Part shown: positions 41,001 to 52,100 of the stretch, in pieces
Layout: every line of letters starts with the position of its first letter
Numbering within the stretch: position 1 is the stretch's first letter
Assembly (NCBI GenBank): GCA_005656395.1
Contig: SRSI01000030.1
Span: 530,494-594,493, forward strand
From: Strongyloides papillosus
Lineage: Eukaryota > Nematoda > Chromadorea > Rhabditida > Strongyloididae
Length of the DNA stretch: 64,000 bases
Reading direction: 5' to 3'
Notes under the pieces: generated by a model
What the model saw: only the letters and a program-made list of their open reading frames with translations
Databases searched by the model: none
Told to the model about the DNA's origin: nothing
Program-made: the position numbers and the translations under genes

Positions 41001-42382
41001 TTAAAATTCTATATCATCTTCATAATTATATAAATCATCATCATTAAGGGTTCCTTTAACTTTTAATGCTATCTCGGTTCTTATTTTGTCTTCATTTTCA
41101 TCGAAATCTCTATCAGCATCGAAATCGCTATCGTCGTTACCATAGATATTGGAGTTACTTTGTAATTGTTTATAAACTTCAGATTCAATTAATTCACCAG
41201 TATCTGAATATAAGTCATTAGGGAAATTAACGATATACGGCTTCTTGTTGGGATCTTTTCCATTAAATATTAAGTAACGTGTGTTCTTGAAAGTTTGCCT
41301 ATCACTAAATAATGCATCAGAAGACCTTCTAGTATTGTTAATATCGGGGAGGTGGAAATTTTTATCATCTGGTACAAAATATGTTCTCCTCAATTTCTCA
41401 TTCTCGTTATCATTGTATCTTGATGGTAAATTTACTAATGATGATGATACTTTAATATTAGATTTACTTTTTTTCTTCTTCTCAGTAATTTTAGATTTTG
41501 ATGGGATTCGCTTTATTGGTACTAATACACTATTTTCCTGAAAATTTATTTTTTGTTGACGATCCCCCCTCCCAGAATTATTATAAATATTATAACTATT
41601 TTTATTTTTATAATTTCTAACTAGTGCCATTTGATGTGATACATCAGAAGTACCCACTTTTCTCATTGACATCCTCCTTGCCGTTAGTGGGATGCTCATC
41701 TTGAGTTGTTTTTTTAACTTAATAATACTTGCAGCATGTTCTAATCTGTCATATGGAATGGATTTTTCATATCCATTAAATAAAATCCTCGAGATGACTT
41801 TAATACTTATCTTGTGATCTAACTTTAAATCTTTAATCCGATTTCTTGTGCTTTCCTCACTGTCTATATCATCATCCTCTTTCGTGGAATCTTCTTTTGA
41901 AGGTTTATTCAATATTATTAGTTGTGTTTTGGGAGGTCGTAACACAACAATTGGTAGATGGATTTCATAGGCATACTGTAAGCATAGAAGGCATATTAAA
42001 TCATTTAAGGTATACTCATTTAAGAGGAAAATGAATGTTTTACTGTTTCTTAGCATATCTCTTGTGTATGTAAAGCTGAAGGAATCTTTTGTTTTATTTG
42101 TGCAAATGAAAAAATCAGAGGATAACTCATTAGTTATATTATTTAATGATCTAGAAAAATTGAAATGTAATTAAAAAAAATTAAAACATACTCATTATGC
42201 CATCTATCTTGGATGTAGCCACAGAGGAAGATTGTTCTATGATCATTTAGGCAATTTTCGGAACTAGATGAGGATTCTCCGTTAGAAATACCATCAGATG
42301 GAGAGATTTCCGAGCGATGACTCTCATCAGAATAGTCTAGTTTTAATTTATCTTTCATGACCGACTCAGGTGGAAGTGACAT
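41001..42382 (-). CDS. Acidic-tail protein with possible TIR-like domain
   Basis: Two exons, 42382-42192 and 42150-41001, with a 41-bp GT-AG intron in phase 2, encode 446 residues. Residues 1-45 are Ser-rich and acidic. Residues 47-145 look like a compact alpha/beta domain: the strand RTIFLCGY, a Cys-containing strand near residue 80, then SKTFIFLLNEYTLND followed by a hydrophobic helix and strand ending IVVLR. This order of strands, with a hydroxyl/Asn-rich turn after a hydrophobic strand, is reminiscent of TIR domains, but the match is by eye only. I see no clear TIR catalytic Glu assignment. The remainder is basic low complexity (about 150-300) and then a strongly acidic Asp/Glu-rich tail. 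There is no signal peptide or membrane segment, so it is probably cytosolic. Function unknown. Confidence 0.7.
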
Positions 42383-43194
42383 TATTTAGAATAAATATAT
42401 AAATTATCTTTAAAAAATAAAAAGTTGAAACTACGGCAACACCTCAACGAAAAATATATATATAAAATAAAGTTTTTATATGGTTTCAATTAAAGAAAAA
42501 TATAAAATGTGTGTTTGTGTAGATTTAAAATATTTTGAAAATAAAAATAGAATATTAGAACTTATTTACATTTATTTCGGATAGTACCACAAGTATTAAT
42601 ACGTAATAAAGATATATTTTTATGGAAATTAAATTTAGTATCTAAGAGGAGGATAAAAATATAATTATTAAAATTTATATTAATGCTTATTAAAAAATGA
42701 GCAAGGTATATATATATTATTCTTGCATCATAGTTATTAAACTTTTATTATTTTGTTTAACAGAAATTTGTTTGTACTTAAGTGATAAAAATAGAAATGA
42801 TCTTTTAGAGTTAAAAGCAGTTAGCTTTAAAGAAGATTAGGAAGATTATAATGAGAATATTTATGAACATCTATATGATAGTAGTTTATATATTATTGTA
42901 TTTAAAAACAAACTATTTTAAATTAATAGTTTATAGGAGTCATATAATGGCACACATTAAAGTAGCTAGAAATATTATTTAAATACCATATACAGAAGAC
43001 TATTACATATATAAACATGATAAGGATAAAAAAGGATTAGTATATCATATATTAATAGTATATCCTGATATAATATTATAAGCAGTTTAACATAAAAAAA
43101 GGAGAAAAAAGATTCATTTATGAAGGAAAAAATATAGATAATGTACTATTATAGAAATATTTTAGTGATAATAACAACAAAACAATTTAAATAA
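42383..43194. other. Intergenic, nothing recognised
   Basis: About 0.8 kb between two minus-strand genes. It holds scattered short frames and one small intron-like GT...AACAG on the + strand (42706-42763) that joins only a handful of codons. No supported gene. Confidence 0.45.
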
Positions 43195-44301
43195 TTAATT
43201 ACGTATTATTGATGACAGTTTATCATCTGATACATGTCCTATTCTCAATAAACTTGGCTGTGTAGGTTTTTTGAAAAGTTTGAAATAATTAACTAACATC
43301 TTTTTGAGAGTAAATTTTTTCATTCCATTTTCAGGTGGTGAATTGTATGTGTGAAGAAAATAATAATATGTTCCAACTTCGCAGGATATTAATTTACAAT
43401 GAAGTGTGTTCATATAGGTAATAGGGAAGAATAGTAATAACGTGGTTAACTGTAATGCTCCTGAGAGTGGATACTTTTTAAACAAGACATATATCCATTC
43501 TGATCTTCCTGTTGTTGAGAATTCTATAGTAAAGTTTTTATTCTATTATGATAAACACCTATGACGTAAAAATTACCTTGATAAAAGAGTAAAGTTGAGA
43601 TTGTAAAAGCAATAACATTGATAATTAATAAAACAAAAAGCATTAAAACGAAGAAATGGTAGTTTCTTTTACCAATACAGGAACCTAAAGCTTTACAGTG
43701 GTGATCTAAGTCAAGAACACAGCAATTGCACCTTCTACAATGGAAAGTTTTCTCAGGCATATTATGGTGGCAAATTACACAGTAGTTTTTTTCATTTTTT
43801 TCATATGCTCTCATTGACATGAATAACGATTCTTCAAGTATTATACGTCGAAGACTTTCTTAAGAATGGAGTTTAAGATGATTAATTAAAAAAGTTTGAG
43901 AAGATAATATTTACCTGAAAACGTGTCTTTAGGAATGATACCAGGATCTGTCGTGATGATTCTCAAGACAAGATAAATAAATACTCCATACAAAACCCAG
44001 ACGGTATTCTTTAAGAATGTATTGTTATTGTAAACAGCGGGTAGACTTGAATAAGGAAGTTTTATAAGAACAATGGATAACAGACAAAAACTTACCTTTC
44101 GAATTGTAGGATGAAAACAAATAAAGACATTAATGTAATTGATATAAAAGCATTCTTATAATAATATGTTAAGATAATTCTTTTATCGAAAAGTACCCAG
44201 TAATTTGGTGATCTCTTAACTCTAGGGGTTATGAATCCTCCATCATCCTCCTTTTTTGCACAGCAATTTGGTATAAAATATTTTTTATAGTTTAATACCA
44301 T
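43195..44301 (-). CDS. DHHC palmitoyltransferase
   Basis: Four exons (44301-44096, 44045-43915, 43858-43577, 43523-43195), all junctions GT-AG with matching phases, encode 315 residues. It attaches palmitate to cysteines of target proteins on Golgi, ER or plasma membranes. The DHHC cysteine-rich domain spans residues 139-182: C139-x2-C142, H152-C153-x2-C156, C159, then D164-H-H-C167, with C167 the acyl-carrying Cys, and C173 and N178 after it. The DPG motif (TTDPG) lies before the domain, near residue 101. Hydrophobic segments flank the domain: two upstream, and two after it (residues about 183-205 and 230-250), the usual four-TM plan. One oddity: the Pro-Trp that usually follows DHHC is replaced by Lys-Ala. 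The neighbours are unrelated; the 51- to 56-bp introns are typical for the window. Confidence 0.9.
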
Positions 44302-44693
44302 ATCCTTTTATCTTCGCTTCACTTATCACTATAGTAGTGTTTGATAATTACCTTTCAAACTTTTATTTGATAGTAAAGTAAAAGAAATAAATAAAATTAT
44401 TATAAGTTAAACTTTAATTTATAGTATCTACGATAAAATAAATTTTTAGCAGCTATTTATATCACGATAATTTAAATAATTCCCAATAAAATATAATCTT
44501 TATAAATTCTATATTCAAATTTTTATTTTCCTTTGGAAATTATATTCATACTTAAATAATGTTAGAGTTTTATGTTATCATAATATTAAATGATAAATTT
44601 AAACGTCACTTTTTAATTTATTAATAATTTAATAGGTAATATATTATGATATAATATTTGAATGTTAATTAATTAAGAAAAAATATAGTCACT
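44302..44693. other. Intergenic, nothing recognised
   Basis: About 390 bp of A+T-rich sequence between the DHHC gene and the single-pass membrane protein gene, both on the minus strand. It should hold the DHHC promoter or trans-splice region; no clear acceptor lies directly before the DHHC ATG. Confidence 0.4.
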
Positions 44694-45428
44694 TTATTTG
44701 GATAGTTCTAAAAATATCCTTGCTGCAGTTGTTTTTTTTTCAATGTACTCAAGTTCATTTTGAGGATTCTTATATTTATCAGAGGTGTTGACAAATTTAC
44801 CATGCCAATCAGTTACGTTATCAAGTTCTGAGGGTACCTTAACAAATTCATCTAGTTTTTTTTTTAAATGTTCATCGATTTCAATATTTCTTTTTTTGTC
44901 TTCCAACTCGAAATTTATATCAGAAACTTGAGTAAATAATCTCATTTCTAATGATGATTGTGCTATATCATTGTATAAGTTCATATCTTTTGTGGTCATT
45001 ATGCATGATGGATTTGTCTTAATATTTGTGTTTTTGTGTGAATTTGTAGTTTGTACGTCTTCATCGGTGTGCTTTGTTGTATAAATGTATTTATAGTTCC
45101 AGAGGATGATGAAGGGTGTGACGAGTATTATGAATAATGTTAATATAAGTATGATGAAGAAAATATTTTGAGATTGAAGTAATTCGATGGAAAAATTATA
45201 GATAGTTTCAGTGAAGCTTGGATCTGGTGTCTTTTCATCAGGAGTTGCATCAAATAGAGATGCTATTTCATTCTTCATTGATTTTGTTATGTTAACTATC
45301 TTTTCAGTGCCGTATAAAGTTTCTTCTGCACTGATTTTCAACCAATTCTGGAATGTTGTTAGTATTTTGCAAATAGAAAATAAATAATTTCTTTCAAGTA
45401 ATGGACCATCAAATTGACAGGAATTCAT
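44694..45428 (-). CDS. Single-pass membrane protein, unknown function
   Basis: An uninterrupted 244-residue frame with an ATG start. There is no N-terminal signal peptide. One strong membrane segment lies at residues 88-111 (IFFIILILTLFIILV and onward), followed by aromatic and Lys residues, so the C-terminal half is probably cytosolic. The N-terminal 87 residues contain an NIT glycosylation sequon and two Cys. The C-terminal half is charged, with a possible helical Glu/Lys-rich end. I do not recognise the family. It lies only 144 bp downstream of TTC19 on the same strand, and an acceptor-like CATTAG lies 14 bases before the ATG, so it may be the last gene of the mitochondrial operon proposed here. 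Confidence 0.7.
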   Translation of the reverse strand: MNSCQFDGPLLERNYLFSICKILTTFQNWLKISAEETLYGTEKIVNITKSMKNEIASLFDATPDEKTPDPSFTETIYNFSIELLQSQNIFFIILILTLFIILVTPFIILWNYKYIYTTKHTDEDVQTTNSHKNTNIKTNPSCIMTTKDMNLYNDIAQSSLEMRLFTQVSDINFELEDKKRNIEIDEHLKKKLDEFVKVPSELDNVTDWHGKFVNTSDKYKNPQNELEYIEKKTTAARIFLELSK

Positions 45429-45572
45429 TAAATTGATTTAAACTAATGAAGTAATATTAAAAGTGCAAATAAGAATCCTGTATTTTGACTATTAAAAATA
45501 AAAAAAACAAATTTTAATTGATAATAATATATTTTTAAATCAACAATCAATTACTCTACAATAAAATTATTC

Positions 45573-46785
45573 CTAAAAAAAGTAAAACCATTTAGTTCTC
45601 TCTCCTTTCTTCAGAACTTTCACTTTCCTTTTTATGAAGGACAGACAGTCGCTAGCAAGTTTCTGAATATCTTCACCACCATTCTTGGAGAAAGTTACAG
45701 CCTTTTCAGCATATTCTTGTGCTTTATCATATTCACCTGTATGAAGTAGTACCTCCGCATAGTTACAGTAATATCTAACTATTAAATCATTATTATCTGT
45801 TAAATTAATAACTCTATTGATACCAATTTCTAAGTATTTTCTAGCTGTAATATAATATTCTTTCATTATGCAATCTAAGCTGAAGTTATTTAACATATTT
45901 ATTAGATGCATACTTCTTGATCCATAAATTTGACTTGCAATCTTTAAAGATTCATCCATACATTCCTGAGCTTCTCCTAACATATTTTCATCACGATTAT
46001 TTACCTAAAATATTTTTCAAAATCAATTTTGATGATAAGAAACTTACAAGAAAATGTGCATATGTATTTAAAGCATAACCAAATAAAGCTAGTGGATCTG
46101 TATATTCGAAAGAACGAGTATCAACAATGTTACTAACTTCATAGTTAGCTCCATGAGCGACAATATGTTTCTTGAGATGTTCATCAACATTTTTCATTTG
46201 TTTTTTTATACAATGTTTCATTCCCATTTCCGCGGAATCGAGGTTACCTTTATTTGCAAAGACTGTTGCTAATTTTATGGATGTTGTTATGAAGGCAGGA
46301 TGTGAATCTTTGTGTTTGTGGACTTCTATATAGCGCTGAAGGATTTCTCTGTAATATTCTTCTGCTTTATCATTGTCACCCATTTTAAAGTAAGTATCAC
46401 CAAGTTCTGAATATACTCTTGTAATTACTTCTTCGTTTTTGCTTTCAATGGCAATTTTCAAGGCGTCTTCTAAAATTTGTATTGCTTCTTCGAATTTGTT
46501 ATCACGTGTACAAAACCAAGCTTTTTTAACTAATTTACGAAAAGGATCATCATTGGTAGGAACTTTCTCAATATTAAAATAATCTTTGATAGTTACCCAT
46601 ATTGAGGCCAACAAAAATATATTTCCATAACGTTTCCCACTACTTCTCCTACTATTTTCTTTATTGCTATTATAATCATTAGTACTACTATTGTATTCAA
46701 TACCCATTTGAGGGGAAGCTAGTATTCTTAGATTACGAAAACCCGTTCTTGAAATTCTGTGTAAATTGAGAACACTCCTAATCAT
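45573..46785 (-). CDS. TTC19: TTC19-like mitochondrial TPR protein
   Basis: Two exons, 46785-46048 and 46004-45573, with a 43-bp phase-0 intron, encode 389 residues, close to the 380 of human TTC19. The N-terminus (residues 1-28) is Arg-rich without acidic residues, a typical mitochondrial presequence, and is followed by a hydrophobic stretch near 54-66. Tetratricopeptide repeats begin at about residue 85: paired helices with the FEEAIQILEDAL and SELGDTYFKMGDNDKAEEYY patterns, and a further repeat near 340 (YAEVLLHTGEYDKAQEYAEKA). In animals TTC19 supports respiratory complex III by clearing Rieske-protein fragments at the inner membrane. An acceptor-like TTTAG lies 13 bases before the ATG. 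It is 169 bp downstream of ISCA2 and 144 bp upstream of the membrane protein gene, consistent with co-transcription. Confidence 0.85.
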
Positions 46786-46954
46786 GATTTTCCTTTCCCT
46801 AAATAAATATTTCTACATAATAACACTAGAATCTCGAAAGAAAACATAGATTTACATATGTATTGATAAAAGCATGAACTTTTTATAATTAAAAATATAG
46901 TATAAAAATCTTTATCACTCTAATCGGAAACTAATATTTAAAATATGTACATTA

Positions 46955-47407
46955 TTAATCTAATCTTGGAGCAAAACTTGATCCACAAGAACATCCCTTT
47001 TCTGCAATGGGATTCTTAACTATTTTAAAGGATGTCCGCAATAATTCATTAACGTAATCTAGTGTGGCACCTTTTAAATATTCCATACTAATCTAAAAAA
47101 AATTTTAAAAATAAAGATTCATTAGCCTTACATTATCTACAACAACTTTAGCACCATTGTTGCCAAATATTAAATCTTGTGTTTTATCAATTTTATTATC
47201 AAATTTGAATTTATATTCAAATCCTGAACAGCCACCACCTTGAACTTCAACGCGTAAAAACTCATCCTTCTTCAAGACTTGCTTTAGTCTCTCAATACAT
47301 TTAGTCGTTAATAATAAATCATTTGAAGATTTTGAACAGTAGAGGCCTGTAAGTACATTTTTGCCATAACTATGGATTCTCGATAAATTCTTTCCTATAG
47401 GAATCAT
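46955..47407 (-). CDS. ISCA2: Mitochondrial iron-sulfur assembly protein ISCA2
   Basis: Two exons, 47407-47132 and 47092-46955, with a 40-bp phase-0 intron, encode 137 residues, normal for the family. A-type carrier that helps build [4Fe-4S] clusters in the mitochondrial matrix. The three ligand cysteines of the HesB/IscA fold are present: C60 in GGGCSG, and C126 and C128 in the C-terminal CSCGSSF. Residues 1-28, basic and Ser-rich, serve as presequence. ISCA2 rather than ISCA1 is favoured by EVQGGGCSGFEYKF and the hydrophobic NELLRTSFKIVKNP region; this is recognition from memory. An acceptor-like CATTTAG lies 6 bases before the ATG, and the gene follows mrpl-27 by 222 bp. Confidence 0.9.
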
Positions 47408-47629
47408 TATACACTAAATGAGAAGAATAACACAAAATCTGAGGTAAAATATTTTATAGAGATGAATACTCTATGTTTGGTAAAGAAAAAAAGCTATTAC
47501 ATACAACAATATTTATTATAACAATGTCTTTTTTTGCCTAGAAGAATAATTCATTCCTAACGATATATATATTCATAGTAATTGTATTTAAATAACAACC
47601 TTCATCTCAAGAACATTCTTTATCACTTT

Positions 47630-48086
47630 CTACTTAACACTTTTTAACACAAAAGTATTACTCTCCTCGAAGGGAACTACATTAACAGTTAATTTATAGA
47701 GATCTTCAGTGAATTTACCACTATACGCTTTTTCAACATCTGGTATTGACATATCAAGTTCGACTTTCTCTCTACTAAATAGAAGTTTTCCATCAACGTT
47801 TGACTTCAACATGCATATATGTCTATCCTTTTGAACGTATACCTAAATAATGTTTATTTCATAAAGAAATGTAATAATTAAAGGTTCTAAAAGTAAATAA
47901 ATTTACATTTCTTCCTGGATGCCAATTTAATTTCTTCTGAACAACCAACAAATCGTCCTTCAAGACTGTTTCACCATCCTTTCTATATAAACCATAATAT
48001 GGTGTATTAGCAACTGGACGTAATAACGATCTCACTGATGTAAAGTTAAGGTTTCTTACAGGAGACAATACCAGTTTAGAGTTCAT
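47630..48086 (-). CDS. mrpl-27: Mitochondrial ribosomal protein bL27m
   Basis: Two exons, 48086-47907 and 47842-47630, with a 64-bp phase-0 intron, encode 130 residues. Large-subunit mitoribosome protein near the peptidyl-transferase centre. Recognised by the family core VVQKKLNWHPGRNVYVQKD (residues about 48-66), which corresponds to the WHPG...V.K block of MRPL27, and by a C-terminal LTVNVVPFEESNTFVL segment that matches the VHVVP end of the metazoan protein. The bacterial-type Gly/Lys-rich N-terminal extension (KSGGS...) is missing, as the sequence passes from an Arg-rich presequence almost directly to the core. It is the first gene of the minus-strand cluster; no acceptor lies just before its ATG, unlike the following genes, which suits a promoter-proximal position. 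Confidence 0.85.
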
Positions 48087-48269
48087 AATTAATTAAAATA
48101 ACAAAAACAACAACCCTATGGCAAAATCTTGAAGAATGAGGAAAAAAGAAATACTAAAATGTGGTAGGACAAATGATAGGTAAACAATATTCCAATTACA
48201 AGAATTTAATTTACAAATTCTTTTACATACTTAAGAACTAGTGTTGTTTTTATTTTACACTTTTAAGAT
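48087..48269. promoter_or_regulatory. Shared divergent promoter region of mrpl-27 and mrpl-47
   Basis: Only 183 bp separate the start codons of two oppositely transcribed mitochondrial ribosomal protein genes, so their promoters must lie here or overlap. No TATA box or named motif is obvious. The mrpl-47 side ends in ACTTTTAAG two bases before the ATG, a likely trans-splice acceptor. Confidence 0.6.
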
Positions 48270-49113
48270 ATGCTTAGAAGAACTTGTTATTTGTTATGGT
48301 ATGTTTTTTTTCTTCTAGATAAGCTTGTTACTATTATAATTATTAAAAAACTTTTAGCTCAAAACCAACAGCAGCAGTAGAAGCTGCATCAAAAGAGGGT
48401 CAACCAGCAATACCCCCAAAGAAAACACCATATGCTCAAGTATATCAAAAGTTAGGGATATTTCAACAATTTTTTGATATCCCTGATAATTGGGGTGTTA
48501 CAGAGTTGACTAAATTAAATAGACCAGGTCGAGAATGGAGTGCTGATGAATTACGTCTCAAAAGTAATACTGATCTCCATAAATTATGGTATGTTTTGTT
48601 GAAAGAAAGAAATATGTTATTGACAATGAAGACAGCCTTTAAAGTGGGAGTTGATCATTTTCCTAATGAAGAAAGAATTGACCGTGTTAAGATGGTAATG
48701 ATAATTATTGTCTTTAACTTATTAATCTTTTGTTTTTATAGAGTATGGAAAATATTGAAGAAGTTATCCATGAAAGGAATAATGCTTTCTATGAATTGGA
48801 GACTGGGTTGCCAGCAACACCAAAAAAGAGACGTGTAACAAGCATCCTTGGATTTACCTATGATAAACAGGTTGAAGAACATGCTTTACCAAATGAGATT
48901 ACGAAACAGAAGGAATATGAGATTCCATACTTGGATGATGATGCTTATATAATGCAGAAATTATGGAAAGAGAAGAAATATTACCAGAATATTGAATTGA
49001 GTAATATGAAAGTTTTGGAGGAACAGAAGACACATGAACAATTTAAACACAGAAGAGGTTTGAGGAAGACTTATAATGATGTTTCTCAAGTTAAAGGATT
49101 AAGATATAACTAA
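48270..49113 (+). CDS. mrpl-47: Mitochondrial ribosomal protein uL29m (MRPL47)
   Basis: Three exons, 48270-48298, 48358-48694 and 48742-49113, with 59- and 47-bp introns and phases 2 and 0, encode 245 residues. Large-subunit mitoribosome protein. The diagnostic region is residues 59-135: [15 protein letters not shown], then the Gly-Arg-x-Trp motif ([13 protein letters not shown]) and [20 protein letters not shown], the helical hairpin of the MRP-L47 family. The C-terminal part is charged and helical with KKRR and YDDVSQVK-like basic ends. The first exon encodes only nine and two-thirds residues of presequence, and a longer reading without it would lack an ATG. The ATG follows an acceptor-like TTTTAAG by two bases. 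Divergently paired with mrpl-27. Confidence 0.88.
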
Positions 49114-52100
49114 TTTTCATGATACTATTTTGTTATATTGTTTGTTAGGTTAACTTGTGTGGAATAAATTTTATTAATATTTTCTTTTTCTCCACTATTT
49201 TTATATACTTTCCCTTTTGTAAAAATTTTTTGAATGAAATGGTATGGAATTAATTATTTTTGAAATTTAAAAGTTTTAATTAATATTTTAATGTCATTAT
49301 TTTTGAAATAATATTTGATGGAAAGAAACTTTTATAATACCATTTAATCTATTGTACCATAGGGCTTTCAAAGTCAATCTATCATTTTATGAAAACTACA
49401 ATAACTATCTTTATAATGGAAATTCTATAATAATTAATATATTTAATTTTAAAAGTATAATAGCTTCGCCGATAACGGATATGTTTTTAAAACAAAACTC
49501 AAGATATAAATTACTTTTCCTGTTATTATCACATTAATTTCACAGGTATAAAAATAATATGAATATTTTACCGTATTTTGGTACCTTACTAGTAAGATTC
49601 CATTCATATTTAAAAGTTCAATAATCTTGTTTGTCCTTCAACTAAGGATATGACTTTTTTTTAGATTGTTTTGATATTGCGTAATAAAAAGGTTGTAAAA
49701 ATAACAGAATTTTTGTTGATGAGTAAAATTAGAAAGTCCTACTTTCATTATTTTTATTTAAAAAGTAATACTTAATAAATCTTTCCCAGTTTGAGATTTA
49801 TTTTACAAAATTTTTTTACTCTGATGACAATGTGTTTGTCCCTTGTTACGGTTTACAAATATGTTCTATTTATTAGTCTTACTATTTTATTGTACCTCCA
49901 ATCTTTTTTATTGGTTGTCTTATGGCACTTTTGTACCTTATGTAAGATGTGTTCTGTTATGAAACTTTTCTATTATTATGCTCTTATTTTTGTCTTGAAT
50001 GTTCTGATGATTAATCATTTCATGAGAAAGTTTTTCTGTTAAATAAAGAAAAGTAAGTTTAAGAAAAGTTATACTTTTATTCTGATACAATATTCCTTAG
50101 GTAAAACAATCCACCTTACTATTAAAAAGTTTATTAACAATGGTAATGGAGATATAAAAATAATTGCATCAAAGTTTCTTTTAATGTTTACAAAAGGTTA
50201 TTTCTTTAAATTTAATTGCAAGTATAACATAAACATAATAATTATAAGTTAAACTTTGAAATAATATTAAGTGAAGATATCCTTTGATAATAAAATTATT
50301 TTTATAATCATCAAAACAATCTTCTTTTTTTAAATTACAGTATATTTGTTATACGATGACTAATGCAATTAAAAAAATAATTCTATTTTTATCTAATCCT
50401 GTAAACATATCCCGTGATAATATTAATAATTTAATAGCTACATGTTTGTTACATAGAAAGAGAATTACCCATGACTTTTCTTAAGTACGGTATTAGATGA
50501 AGTGCGAACTTTATTTAAAGTTAATTTCATATAAGGATTCTGTTTCCTTTTGAAATATTATTATTCTTTTGATTAAGAAAAGAAAGTTTGCAGGAATATT
50601 GATATAATAAAATTAATTACAGTGAGAGAACATTGAAGTTTCTTATCAAATTTTAGTTTTACACTCCATTTGTTTATCAAAAGAATGTTTTTTTGTTTAA
50701 AAAAAAGTGTGATAAACAGAAAAAAGTTCAAATAAGTACAGTATTCAGTTACAATTTTCAGAATCATATCAAAGAAATCTTAATAATTAATTAAGATAAA
50801 TATCTGTTGACAAGGAAGAAGCTTTAAGATTTTCCTTCAAAGCATGAAATTTAATGGTTCAAGTAAGAAAAACAACTGTCTTAGGCAAATATGAATAGGT
50901 GACCTTTGGAAATTAAAAAGAAATTGAGTAATAAAATATGAAAAAGCAAAAGTACATAATTTTTACATATTATTATTACTATTCAAATTATTATACTTCT
51001 AGATGTCTTTTATCATTAGAAATATGTTGAAAAAAAGTTTATTAGAAGTGTTATTATGTAAGAAGAGTTACTCATGTCCCATAACAATCATTATTAATGT
51101 GAGATAGAAGAAAATTAAAAGACATGAAAGTCGTTAAAAATATATTGAAATTATTAATATTAATGAATATTAATGATTGAAATATATATATATATAATTT
51201 ATACAAAATGCTTTTAATTATACACATTTAATGTATATATTTATTAAAAAGGGATATAAAAAATTATTTTTTTTCCTCATATAATTACCCTACATAATTA
51301 TTATTTGCAAAAATTCCTTTATCTTTCGAAAATCATCCTTAAAACATTTTATTTTTAAATAACTGCTAATTAGTAAAAAAAATATATTCCTTCGGTGGTT
51401 TTTAAAAATTAATAGTCTTTTGATTAAAAAATTTAATGACGTAAAATAAGGTAATAATAAAATGGGAAAAATATGTCTTCAAATTATAATTCCTTTTCTT
51501 TTATATATTTTTTTGCTTATTAAAAATTATTTTTAATCTTTTATATACATTTTTTCAATTTCTTGATTCTTTTATTTATTAAAATTCAATAATTATTTGG
51601 CTGGTGGTGGAGAAGAAAAATAATTCATTTAGTTATATTTTAAACAAATATAATAATATATCTCTATAAATATAGTTCCTTATCAAAGATTATTAATACT
51701 TTTTCTTTTAATTAAATTTGATAAATAAAAATTATATTCACAACAACAAATTACTTATATTGATATCTTTAGAATAAAAAGATAATATTAGTATATTTCT
51801 CATTTGTTTTTTTTTTCTCCCGACTTTGATATTGTATAGATATGGATGTAGAAATGAGATTTAATTGCTTTATCAGTATCTCTTTCTAACAATCATAAAT
51901 ATTTAAATTTATGGGTCATTGAAAAAAATGTCAGGAGATATAAATAAAGTATTAAAAATCATGTTATAAAGCTGCTGTTGGAAATATGAGTTCAAACTAT
52001 TGGTAACGGAAGTGGTTATGGAGAGTTGACAAAAAATGAAAGTCACTAGAGATTAGAAAAGGAAGATACTAATAATTCACATAGGATACAAACATCATTT

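Noticed and set aside
49791..50042. 83-codon hydrophobic frame (possible chemoreceptor remnant)
   Set aside because: It starts at TTG, not ATG. Its hydrophobicity follows from T-rich DNA, and no splice partners or family motifs were found.
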